From contig JADJXL010000028.1 in assembly GCA_016715885.1 (NCBI GenBank), forward strand, positions 620,001-684,000: DNA of 64,000 bases, read 5' to 3'. A program made the position numbers and the translations under genes. Source of the DNA: Polyangiaceae bacterium (lineage in GTDB: Bacteria > Myxococcota_A > Polyangia > Polyangiales > Polyangiaceae). The stretch's first letter is position 1. Each line of letters opens with the position of its first letter. Of the stretch, positions 44,204 to 52,889 are shown one piece after another. A model generated the notes under the pieces. That model saw only the letters and a program-made list of their open reading frames with translations. It made no database searches and was not told the origin of the DNA.

Positions 44204-45565
44204 TCACTTGTCGTCCCACATCTTCAACACGTCGACGTTCTTGTCGATGTCCGCTGTCGAGAATGCCCGCTCGTACAACGCGGCATAATAAATGGCTCCG
44301 TTGATCGAGCGGCCCTCGGAGTCGCGATTGCCAAGGCAAAGCGACATACCCGTGGTGAGTGCAATGGTCGCATTCTGCGACGGCGCGGTACCACCAATGC
44401 TGCTTTGAAGGGCGCCATCCACATAAAACCGCACACGATTGGCGGAGTTACCGTGTGTGGTGTCGACGACGAGGTGCAAGACGGCGCGTCCCATTCCGGA
44501 GAAATTGGCAGACCATCGTCCGGCAACCAAATTGTTCATCTCGAAGTTGTACTCGGGGTCGTCATAAACGCCCAACGTAAATCGATTCGTGCCGCCGGCT
44601 CCGATGGCCAAAAGGCGGTTGTAGTTGCCCGTTGCCGTGTCGACTCTTGCGACGAGCTCGATCGTTGCTTTTTGCTTACCGTCCAACATGGCTTTGACTT
44701 TGGTCGGATCGACCGGGATCTTCGCAACGCCACTGTTATCGTCGTCCGCCCACTCCAGACCGCGACCCGATGCCACGTTCGTGTACTGCAATTGATTCGA
44801 ACCGCCCACGTAGGTAATGGGCAAATTGAGCGGATTGGGAGCCGAATCGACCGCATGCGTCGGCATTTTTCCACTCGCCGCCTCGTCGAGGTAATACCGC
44901 ACGATGAGGTTCGAGTTGACGAGACAATCCGAAGTGGGAGCCGTGCTCCCGTTGCAATCCTCGTCGATCCCATTGCCACACGTTTCGTTCCCCGGCAAAA
45001 CCTCGCCTTCGCACTTGCCCCAGGTGCCGTCCACATCACACGTTTGCATGCCCCCCGTGCATTGCCCGACGCCCAGCGTACCCATGGGACCCGTATAACA
45101 AATCTGCGTGGCCCCCGGCATACACTCCAAACACTTGCCGCCCTGGCAGATGCCCGTCATACACGCCACGCCGCATTTGCCACAATTGAGGCTGTCAATC
45201 GACGTATCGACACATTTGCCATCGCAATCCACTTCCGTGCCCATGCACATGAGCGCGCCGCCCGTTCCACCCATGCCGCCCGCTGCACCCATGCCGCCAG
45301 CGCCACCCACGCCGCCAGCGCCCGCAGTGCCTCCAACGCCCCCATTTCCACCAGCCCCACCCGACGAACTGCTGCTGGCACTGCTGGACGAACTGCTAGC
45401 ATCACCGGACGAGCTGCTGCTGCTCGTACCGGACGAACTGCTGCCAAAATCGCTGATTTTGTCGGGATCAACGGCTCCGTTCGTGTCGAGCGCACACGAC
45501 GATGCGCCGATCGCAACGCTACCAACGCCAAAAGAAACCAAGAAAAAGGTGCGCTTGGTGATCAT
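44204..45565 (-). CDS. LamG-type lipoprotein with Cys-rich MopE-like region
   Basis: 453 residues from ATG 45565. Signal with lipobox GASSC. A Ser-rich tract (about 40-75) and a Gly/Ala-rich tract follow, then a Cys-rich region (CDGKCVDTSIDSLNCGKCG, CNGSTAP) with GNETCGNGIDEDCNG as in MopE-like, Cys-rich surface proteins. The C-terminal ~210 residues resemble a concanavalin/LamG sandwich (ATIELVARVD, FTLGVYDDPEYNF, VRFYVDGALQSSIGG, YYAALYERAFS). Likely an outer-surface ligand- or sugar-binding protein. 45566-45719 has no gene. Confidence 0.75.
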   Translation of the reverse strand: MITKRTFFLVSFGVGSVAIGASSCALDTNGAVDPDKISDFGSSSSGTSSSSSSGDASSSSSSASSSSSGGAGGNGGVGGTAGAGGVGGAGGMGAAGGMGGTGGALMCMGTEVDCDGKCVDTSIDSLNCGKCGVACMTGICQGGKCLECMPGATQICYTGPMGTLGVGQCTGGMQTCDVDGTWGKCEGEVLPGNETCGNGIDEDCNGSTAPTSDCLVNSNLIVRYYLDEAASGKMPTHAVDSAPNPLNLPITYVGGSNQLQYTNVASGRGLEWADDDNSGVAKIPVDPTKVKAMLDGKQKATIELVARVDTATGNYNRLLAIGAGGTNRFTLGVYDDPEYNFEMNNLVAGRWSANFSGMGRAVLHLVVDTTHGNSANRVRFYVDGALQSSIGGTAPSQNATIALTTGMSLCLGNRDSEGRSINGAIYYAALYERAFSTADIDKNVDVLKMWDDK

Positions 45566-45719
45566 GCTGCAAGCATAAACCAAACCTGATGCGGGCACGC
45601 AACCCGATCGCTCGTTACGCTATTATGAGAATTATCGCGCTCGAAACCACATCAATGACGCGGCGCGGGGTGGAGCAGCCAACGATTTCGGACCCGATCT
45701 GCTCAGCGTCGACGCATTG

Positions 45720-47122
45720 TCACGACCGCATCGCCGCTTCGATGTCGGCAGCATTCTTGGGCAAACTTGCGGTGAGCACTTCCGGAGCGCCTTCGGTGCA
45801 AAGGACATCGTCCTCGATGCGAATACCGCGAACGTCGGCATACTTGGCAAGCTCGTCGCGGCGCAAGTCGTCACCCACCGCGCCCGTGAGCCGTTCGTCA
45901 CGCAAGATGGCGGGTACCTGGTAAAACCCAGGTTCGATCGTCACGGCCATGCCGGGCGCGAGATCTCGATCGAGACGCAAGTAGCGATCTCCAAAATTCT
46001 TCGATCGTGAACGACCCGGCGCATAACCTGCTCGATCGCCGAGATCCTCCATGTCGTGCACGTCGAGACCGAGCAGATGTCCGATGCCGTGTGGGAAAAA
46101 GATGGCATGTGCGCGCCGCGCTCGAGGAGACCGTCGACATCGCCGCGGAAGATGCCGAGGTCGCGCAAGCCCGAGACGATCGTGCGTTTGGCGGTTTCGT
46201 GGACGTCGCGGTAACGCACGCCCGGACGAACCTTGTCGATCGCAGCTCGTTGCGCCGCGAGGACGACGTCGTAGATGGCGCGCTGGGTGGGCGAAAACGT
46301 GCCGGATACGGGCCAGGTGCGCGTGATGTCCGCGGCCCAGCCTTCGGGCGATTCACCACCGACGTCGGCGAGGAGCAGATCGCCCGCGGCGAGGGTGTTT
46401 TCGTGGCCATGGTGATGCAGGACTTCGCCTTCGATCGTGACGATGGGACAGTACGCATCGTCGAAGCCTTCGCGACGAAGCGCTCCGATCATGGCGCCGC
46501 AAACGGCATGTTCGGTCTCGCCTGGACGCGTGGCGCGCATGCCTGCCAAGTGAGCGCGCACGGACGCATCGGCCGCGGCACGCATTTGCGCGACGGCGGC
46601 GACGTCGTGACAAAGGCGCAAGGTGATCATCGCATCGGCGAGCGCTGCATCGGAACTGCCCGGGGCGAGAGCATCGCCGCCGGACGGGAGCACGGTGCGT
46701 TCGAGGCGCGCGGACAGCCATGCAGCGCTCCACGCGTCTTCGGTCGGGAGCGTCGCGACGTTCTTGGTTCCAAGGTCGGCAAGCGCTGCATCGAGGTCTG
46801 CGAGAGGGCGAACTTCGTCGACGGCGAGGGAGCGATGCAAGTCGGCGAGCGATGGGCGAGCGCCATGCCAGAGGGCGTCGTCTTCGGCTTCGGGCTCGAC
46901 GAAGAGGACTGCGCGATCGCGCGTGACGAGGAGCGCTGCGCCGGGAAGAGCGGAGCCGACCAAGTACATGAAGTGGCTCGCAGCGCGAAACGGAAAGGGG
47001 TTGGCTCGGTAGTTCCTGGGCGATGGCAAGCCTGCGGCGATGAGGGCGGGGCCTTGGAGTTTGCTTTGCAGTGCACGGCGGCGCGCGACGAAAACGGAGC
47101 AGTGGGAACGAGGGCAGGGCAT
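45720..47122 (-). pseudogene. M24-family Xaa-Pro aminopeptidase, frameshifted
   Basis: From ATG 47122 the first frame covers the N-terminal domain and metal ligands LLADVGGE and ADITRTWPV, up to DGLLERGAH. A second frame continues AIFFPHGIGHLLGLDVHDME, GMAVTIEPGFYQVP and EDDVLCTEGAPEVLT to the stop at 45720. The frames differ by two bases at GCGCACATGCC (about 46106-46112); removing a CA gives a complete ~467-residue PepP-like enzyme with all five metal ligands (D, D, H, E, E). The enzyme would release N-terminal residues linked to proline. Either genuine decay or an assembly error in a dinucleotide run. Confidence 0.8.
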
Positions 47123-47215
47123 GCGGCGCAGTATACCGCGCATGTTGATGCGATGGGTGAAAGAGGCTAGAAGCGAAGCAGCTTCTGACATTCGAGAAAG
47201 ATTCGTGTGTTTGCC

Positions 47216-47662
47216 ATGAAGAACATTTCCTTTGCCCTCACCGTGACGCTTTTTGGCTTGCTCGCGGCGTGCAGTTCGACGCAAGAAACAGCGGGTGCCG
47301 CAGCGCCGCCGCCGACGGTGACGGTGCCTCCGACGCAGTCGTCCGAGCCCGTGGCGGAGCAGCCGACGGAGCAGAAGCCTCCTGTCGAAGAAGCCGCGCC
47401 GCCAGAAGAGCAACCAGGTGCGGGCGGGCGGCTCGCGTTTCAACAGTGCTCGGAGGAGTCGCGCAAGATGAGAGCTTGCACGAAGGACTTTCGGCCTGTC
47501 TGCGGCGAAGTGGACACGGGGGTGCGTTGCGTGCGGGCACCGTGCCCGATGTCGACGGCGCAGCAGACGTTCAGCAACGCTTGCATGGCGTGTGTCGATG
47601 CCAAGGTTCGCGGCTACTGGCCGATGTCGTGTGACGAGATGGCGAAACCGACGGCGCCATGA
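47216..47662 (+). CDS. lipoprotein with Kazal-like Cys-rich domain
   Basis: 148 residues from ATG 47216. Lipobox GLLAAC, followed by a Pro/Glu linker (about 25-75). The C-terminal ~75 residues have Cys spacing like a Kazal-type inhibitor or follistatin-like fold: RACTKDFRPVCGEVDTGVRC, APCPM, FSNACMAC and PMSC. It may inhibit proteases at the cell surface, but no function can be assigned with confidence. Overlaps the next gene by ATGA, so the two are coupled. Confidence 0.65.
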   Translation: MKNISFALTVTLFGLLAACSSTQETAGAAAPPPTVTVPPTQSSEPVAEQPTEQKPPVEEAAPPEEQPGAGGRLAFQQCSEESRKMRACTKDFRPVCGEVDTGVRCVRAPCPMSTAQQTFSNACMACVDAKVRGYWPMSCDEMAKPTAP

Positions 47663-48249
47663 TTCGTACGAACGTGAAGCAACCGCCCAGGCGATGGGCG
47701 CGCTTTTTGGGCATCGCGTCGATGCTCGTTTTCGGCGTTTTCTTGCCGGCATCGTTCGGTATGGGTTGCGAGAGCAACGCGGGTTCTTACTGCGTCGCGC
47801 GTTGCGATTGCCAAGGGTGCAGTCAGCGTGAACGCGAAGATTGTCTCGATGACGTCGAGGATTCCGAGCGGCTGGCAGAGTACGACGGCTGCGCTTCCTA
47901 CTTCGCCGACTACATCAGTTGCTACACCAACGAAGGTTCGTGCGAGAGCGGCGGCTGGGTCGCGTCGACGTGTACGATCGAAGGCAGCGCGCTCCGCGAC
48001 TGCTCGGCGCGTTCGGCGAAGTTCGTCAAGACAGCGTGTGAAGAAGAAGCTGCCAAGCGTGCGGCTTGTGGTCTCTCGGGCGGAGGGACGGTTCCTTGCG
48101 GCCCTGTGGACGAGTGCGTGGCGTTCTGCGCGCTCGGAGCAAGCTGCGATGAGCTCACCAATCCGACGGAAGGCTCGACGTACGTCGACTGCGTGATCGG
48201 TTGTACGGATTCGAGCTCGTCGTCGACGTCGTCCGGTGGTGGCCCGTGA
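47659..48249 (+). CDS. Cys-rich secreted protein, paralogue of the next gene
   Basis: 196 residues; ATG 47659 overlaps the preceding stop. Basic N-terminus, then a hydrophobic signal (GIASMLVFGVFLPASFG) with a possible lipobox GMGC. The mature part has about 18 Cys. A repeated pattern CxCxGCSQREREDCLDDVE recurs in the downstream paralogue as CTCEGCSQEQRDDCISDVE. Ser-rich C-terminus. The family was not recognised. Its helical Cys-knot-like spacing suggests a structural or binding role outside the cell. Confidence 0.65.
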   Translation: MIRTNVKQPPRRWARFLGIASMLVFGVFLPASFGMGCESNAGSYCVARCDCQGCSQREREDCLDDVEDSERLAEYDGCASYFADYISCYTNEGSCESGGWVASTCTIEGSALRDCSARSAKFVKTACEEEAAKRAACGLSGGGTVPCGPVDECVAFCALGASCDELTNPTEGSTYVDCVIGCTDSSSSSTSSGGGP

Positions 48250-48266
48250 GCGGAGGTGTAGAGCCG

Positions 48267-48800
48267 ATGCGTGAGGCGAAGAAGCTGGGATGGTCCAAGC
48301 GTGGGGTCTGGGCGTGGCTTGGTGCTTGGTCGGCGATGACGCTCGGTATGGGGACGTTCGCGAGCGGTTGTGGCGTGTCGTCCGACGAGGTTTGCGAGAT
48401 CAAGTGCACCTGCGAAGGGTGTTCGCAAGAGCAGCGTGACGACTGCATCTCGGACGTGGAAGCCACGGTAACGAAGGCCGAAGGGCTCGGGTGTTCGACG
48501 CAGTATGCGGACTGGCTGAACTGCGTGGTGCAGGAAGCCGAGTGTCGCGACGGCGAGACGTTCGCGTGGGACGGCTGTGACATCGAGGAAGATGCGCTTG
48601 CGGCATGTGGCGGCGGAGATGCGTGTACGGCGGCGGCGAAGAAGCTGTGCGACGAATGCAAGTTTTCCTGTTCCGATCCGGATCCTGCGACATGTACCGG
48701 TCGAAACGAGTGTTTGTCGGCGTGCATCGTGAACGCGACGTGCGAGGAGATCGCCACGTCGAGCAGCGCGTATTCGAGCTGCGTCGCGGCGTGTCCGTGA
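48267..48800 (+). CDS. Cys-rich secreted protein, paralogue of the preceding gene
   Basis: 177 residues; GGAGG precedes ATG 48267. Signal of the same kind (WLGAWSAMTLGMGTFASGC, possible lipobox). It shares the CTCEGCSQEQRDDC core, the CxxxCxxxC pattern and the Cys-rich end (GRNECLSACIVNATCEEI) with the protein before it. Produced by tandem duplication. The three Cys-rich genes from 47216 to 48800 form one operon-like run. Confidence 0.65.
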   Translation: MREAKKLGWSKRGVWAWLGAWSAMTLGMGTFASGCGVSSDEVCEIKCTCEGCSQEQRDDCISDVEATVTKAEGLGCSTQYADWLNCVVQEAECRDGETFAWDGCDIEEDALAACGGGDACTAAAKKLCDECKFSCSDPDPATCTGRNECLSACIVNATCEEIATSSSAYSSCVAACP

Positions 48801-48830
48801 CAGAGACCTCGTCACATGGGGAATTGAGGT

Positions 48831-48931
48831 CGCAGTTCGAATTTTTCGGCGCTTGCGGGGGGGCCCCGCTGTTTGAGCCCGCGAAGCGGGCGAGTTCGGG
48901 GTCCCGCGAGTGCCGAAAAATTCGAACTGCG
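48831..48931. repeat. Repeat D, copy 2: ~101 bp hairpin element
   Basis: Arms CGCAGTTCGAATTTTTCGGC and its complement at about 48912-48931 flank an inner GAGCCCGC-gaa-GCGGGC hairpin, the same core as at 27459-27567. It lies in the 299-base gap between the Cys-rich gene and the nucleotidase gene; the rest of that gap has no recognisable feature. Confidence 0.75.
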
Positions 48932-49099
48932 GCCGCGTTCGCAAATTTGAACGGGCACCGCCTCATCATCCCGATGGCATCTGCGTGAAGTTCCGGTGAC
49001 GCGTTCGTTCGTCTTGCCGAGCTTTGTGCCGGTTCGACCGACCACCGCCTCTTTTTGCTTGAGCCACCAGCGATACCTTGCCTAGCGTACCCTCGTTCG

Positions 49100-51445
49100 A
49101 TGCGCTTCCAACGCCTACTGGCTCCGCTTCTCGCCGCTCCGATCGCCGCTTTCGCTCTGGGAACGGGCTGCGATACATCGGAAGGTCCTTCGCGAAAACT
49201 GCAAGGTCAGGTGCACCTGACCCTGCTTCACACCTCGGACATTCACTCGCGGCTCTACCCCTACAACTTGCAGCTCGGTCAAGTGGACGCGGGGCTCGGC
49301 CTCGGTGAAGCACTGAGCATCGCCAACGTTGGAGGAGCGGCGCGGATCTCGCACATCATCGGCCGTGAACGAGCGCGCTCGTCACGCGTGCTGCACATCG
49401 ATGGCGGAGATTGTTTTCAAGGTGCGCCGATCTTCAACTTCTTCTCGGGCGAAGCCGAGATCCGATCCCTCAGCATGATGGGTGTCGACGCGATGCTCGT
49501 GGCCAATCACGAGTTCGATCGCGGAGCGCTCAACCTGGGGCTTCAACTGCAGAACTTCGCGACGTTCCCCGTGCTCGCGGCAAACTACCTGCTCGAAGAT
49601 CCAGCTCAACCCGGGAACTCGCCGCTCGGCAACGCGCTGCAACCATACTCGGTGTTCATGCTCGACGGTCTGCGTGTGGGCGTGATCGGGATGGGCAACT
49701 TGTCGAGCATGACGTCGCTGCTCGATGCACCAAATCGTTTGGGCATCACGCCGCTCGAAACGGTGGACGTGGCGCAGTTCTACATCGACTTGCTCCGGCC
49801 GGTCGTGGACGTCGTCGTCTTCATCACCCACTTGGGGCTCCAAGTGGATCAGAAGATGATCGAGCACACGACGGGCATCGATGTCGTATTGGGCGGGCAC
49901 AATCATATCGTGCTGCAGCCGCCGAAGCGGATGAAGGATTGCTCGGCCTATTTCGACACCGAGAAAGACAGTTATTACATCGAGCTCACGAATCCGAACC
50001 CGGGCGAGCCGCCGGCAAAGCGTTATTGCCGGCCGCGCGACGTCATCTTGGCGCATTCGGGTGCATTTGCGAAATTCGTGGGGCGCCTCGATCTCGTGTT
50101 GTCCAACGATCCGTCCGACTTTCCAACGGTCGACGGGCAATCCGAATACGATGCAGCCAACGGTTTCGAGGTCGTGACGAACGATTATCGACTCTTCCCG
50201 GTGACGGAGGAAGTGCCTTCGGATCCGGTGGTCGCATCGATATTGGAGCCGTACGCCCAGAATTTGGACGCCTTGGCGAACTTGGAGTTGCTCGTCGGGT
50301 ATGCTCGCGATGGCTCGCGCCGGTTTTCCACGGGCGGTGGAGATTCACCGCTCGGCAATATGATCGCGACGGCCATGTGGCTGCGTCTCGGCGTGCAAAC
50401 GGACTTTTCGCTGACGAATACGACGGGCATTCGCGCGGATCTCGTGCCAGGACCGGTCACCGTCGAGCAAATGTACAATATTTTTCCCTTCGACAACTCG
50501 ATTGCAAAAATGCAGCTATCGGGCGTCGAAGTGCAGGAGCTCTTCGATTTCGTCGCGCGTCGATCGACGGGCCGCGGATGCGTTTCGCAAGTGCAAATTG
50601 CAGGCGCACGTATCGTGATCAATTGCACCGAAAAGCGGACGCCCGAGCAAACGACGCCCGGCATTGCGCAGAACATCTACATCGGCGTTCGAACATGCAC
50701 GTCCGATTCCCAATGTGGAGGTTTCGCCGGCAGTTGTGATGCGCAGCGCGGCGTGTGTCGGTGTGCCAAAGACGACGATTGTCCCGACAAAGGCGTGGGT
50801 AGCTGCAACGTCGAACGGAATCTTTGCGGACAGCCTTTCGATACGCTGGCGAGCTACGAGCTGGCGACATCGAATTACCTGGCTGGTGGAGGAAGCGGAT
50901 TCCGCGTGCTCCAGCGCAACACGACACAATTCGATACGCAGATTCAGCAGCGGGATGCGCTCGTCGATTACATTCGCGCCGGCAGGCCGTGCACGGTCCG
51001 GCCGCCGTGTCCGGTGGATGCCAATGGCAATGGGAGCCAATCGGACGAATGCTCGACACTCCTTGGTATGACCGCCACGTGCACGACCGATGGCGTGTGC
51101 GATCACGAAGATGAAATCACCTGCAAAACGGATGCGGATTGCGAGAAGTTCGACGCGGACTTCGCGTGCGCGTGTCCGGAATCGGTCATCGAAGGCGAAA
51201 CGTGCTCGAGCAACCCGGCCAAACCGTGCGCCAAGGGATCGTGCGTGCTCAAGCAATGCCGCAATGACCTCGCCGCATTGCAGCTCGAAACCTGCTCCAA
51301 TGCCCCTTCCCCGGCCATTGAAAAGCAGTGTCAAGAGGGGCTTGCGCCGTGCAAAAACGCCGGCGAACAATGCAAATTCCTGGCATGCGTGGACCGATTC
51401 CTCGGCAACTTCTCCGATGGTCGCATTCGAATGGTGGGACAATGA
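49100..51445 (+). CDS. secreted 5'-nucleotidase/2',3'-cyclic phosphodiesterase family lipoprotein
   Basis: 781 residues from ATG 49100. Signal with a possible lipobox GTGC. The metallophosphoesterase domain (about 35-290) has LLHTSDIHSR, VANHEFDRG and LGGHNH metal-binding motifs. The 5'-nucleotidase C-terminal domain (about 390-680) has the MYNIFPFDNSIAKMQL motif. It carries a Cys-rich insertion (TCTSDSQCGGFAGSC, CAKDDDC) inside or after the C-terminal domain and a second Cys-rich stretch (about 660-760) at the end; both look EGF-like. It hydrolyses nucleotides outside the cytoplasm, supplying phosphate and nucleosides. Coupled to the next gene by ATGA. Confidence 0.85.
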   Translation: MRFQRLLAPLLAAPIAAFALGTGCDTSEGPSRKLQGQVHLTLLHTSDIHSRLYPYNLQLGQVDAGLGLGEALSIANVGGAARISHIIGRERARSSRVLHIDGGDCFQGAPIFNFFSGEAEIRSLSMMGVDAMLVANHEFDRGALNLGLQLQNFATFPVLAANYLLEDPAQPGNSPLGNALQPYSVFMLDGLRVGVIGMGNLSSMTSLLDAPNRLGITPLETVDVAQFYIDLLRPVVDVVVFITHLGLQVDQKMIEHTTGIDVVLGGHNHIVLQPPKRMKDCSAYFDTEKDSYYIELTNPNPGEPPAKRYCRPRDVILAHSGAFAKFVGRLDLVLSNDPSDFPTVDGQSEYDAANGFEVVTNDYRLFPVTEEVPSDPVVASILEPYAQNLDALANLELLVGYARDGSRRFSTGGGDSPLGNMIATAMWLRLGVQTDFSLTNTTGIRADLVPGPVTVEQMYNIFPFDNSIAKMQLSGVEVQELFDFVARRSTGRGCVSQVQIAGARIVINCTEKRTPEQTTPGIAQNIYIGVRTCTSDSQCGGFAGSCDAQRGVCRCAKDDDCPDKGVGSCNVERNLCGQPFDTLASYELATSNYLAGGGSGFRVLQRNTTQFDTQIQQRDALVDYIRAGRPCTVRPPCPVDANGNGSQSDECSTLLGMTATCTTDGVCDHEDEITCKTDADCEKFDADFACACPESVIEGETCSSNPAKPCAKGSCVLKQCRNDLAALQLETCSNAPSPAIEKQCQEGLAPCKNAGEQCKFLACVDRFLGNFSDGRIRMVGQ

Positions 51446-52872
51446 AACGATGCGCTTCGCTGGGGCTGTTGTTCCTGCTCTCTTGCGCAGGCTGTACGGA
51501 GACTCCTCCGCCGCTGCCGGGCCTATCGACGTTTCATGTTCGAGTGACCGCAGTCAATGGAATGGCTCCGCCGTCGGCTGATTCACCGCTGCCTGCAAAC
51601 AAGGGTGATATCGAAGAAACGTGGGATTTCGAGATTGAAGCGCGATCACCTTATGGCGAACCGGTATCGATGGACGGCGTCGTTCGGCTCACGGTCGAAC
51701 CGGGCGTCGTCATCAATGTCACGGGTGATGGCGCGACGGGGCGCAACATCCCGCTCGTAGGTGGCAAAGCCAAAGGAACGGCGACGCTCACGGCCATGTA
51801 CGGCAATGCTCGATTGTGGGTCGAAGACATCGGGTATGTTCCGGTAGCATTGGCGAAAATCCCTGCATGTGCGGATGGCAAAGACGACGATGGCGACGAG
51901 CTCATCGACTTTCCAGCCGATCCGGGCTGTGCCTTTGCGGACGACGACAACGAAGAAGTGGGAACGTTTGCCGCTGGAATCTCCAACCCGATTTATTATT
52001 CGCTGCCGCGGCTGAGCGACATTCAGGGCAATGGTTCCTCGACGCCGTATCCATACGAAGCGGTGCAGGTCGAAACGAGAGGAGCGCTCCCGGTCGTCGT
52101 GACGCGCGTGTCGAGCGATGGGTTTTACGTGACGGACCTGACCGGACAAGCAACCGGATACAATCACATGTTCGCGTTCAATTTCTCGACGCCGGCTGGC
52201 ATGCGCGTTTGTGACAAAGTGACGTATTTGTCCGGCACGGTGGTGGAATTCTTCGGTTTCACTGAAATTTCATTTCCTTCGTTCAAGCTGGAGCGTCTCG
52301 AGAAGCCCGAGGATTGCATGTTGATGCCCACGCCGACGTTGCTCGATGGGGCGCTGATCAACGATGCGAAGGAAATGGAGAAGCACGAATCGTCGCTCGT
52401 GCGGATCGAGGGGTTTCGCATTGGAAGGCATTTCGGTCCGAAGACGGTCGTGAATTTGAAACCGGACGAAGACCATTCGAATTGCGACTTGAATGGCGAC
52501 GGGCAAGTCGACTTCGAGAATCCGATGGAAGGCCAGTGTTCGGACAACTGTGCCTCCGACGTGGAATGCACCGAATGGACGTCGTATTCCGCGCGCGGCA
52601 ATTACAAAGTGTACAATGGGAGCACGCAAATCCAAATTCAGACGGGTACTGCGGCAGAATTCGACCCGGTGGGGCACAAGGGGGAGGTGCTCACGGCGGT
52701 CACTGGCACATTGCGCAATTTTTCCGGAGGCTCGCTGAATTGGACCATCGAAGCACGCTGCCCGGATGATCTTCTTTGCCAGACGCAAGGCTGCGCAGAA
52801 GAAGATCTACCGCCGACCCAGGCTTGTATTCGAATTCGCACGAACGACGACCCCGATCAAAGTACGAACTGA
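51442..52872 (+). CDS. lipoprotein of unknown function
   Basis: 476 residues; ATG 51442 overlaps the nucleotidase stop. Signal with lipobox SCAGC. Acidic and beta-rich, with Asp-rich segments that could bind calcium (DGKDDDGDELIDFPADPGC, as in calcium-loop surface proteins; DLNGDGQVDFENP, EF-hand-like). No catalytic motif was recognised. Co-transcribed with the nucleotidase, suggesting a role at the same envelope site. Confidence 0.7.
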   Translation: MKRCASLGLLFLLSCAGCTETPPPLPGLSTFHVRVTAVNGMAPPSADSPLPANKGDIEETWDFEIEARSPYGEPVSMDGVVRLTVEPGVVINVTGDGATGRNIPLVGGKAKGTATLTAMYGNARLWVEDIGYVPVALAKIPACADGKDDDGDELIDFPADPGCAFADDDNEEVGTFAAGISNPIYYSLPRLSDIQGNGSSTPYPYEAVQVETRGALPVVVTRVSSDGFYVTDLTGQATGYNHMFAFNFSTPAGMRVCDKVTYLSGTVVEFFGFTEISFPSFKLERLEKPEDCMLMPTPTLLDGALINDAKEMEKHESSLVRIEGFRIGRHFGPKTVVNLKPDEDHSNCDLNGDGQVDFENPMEGQCSDNCASDVECTEWTSYSARGNYKVYNGSTQIQIQTGTAAEFDPVGHKGEVLTAVTGTLRNFSGGSLNWTIEARCPDDLLCQTQGCAEEDLPPTQACIRIRTNDDPDQSTN

Positions 52873-52889
52873 AGGACCTCGGATTGCTC

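Noticed and set aside
45941..47752. Longer start for the M24 peptidase (603 codons)
   Set aside because: The extra N-terminal ~210 codons are antisense to the Kazal-like lipoprotein gene and Arg-rich; ATG 47122 fits the family length.
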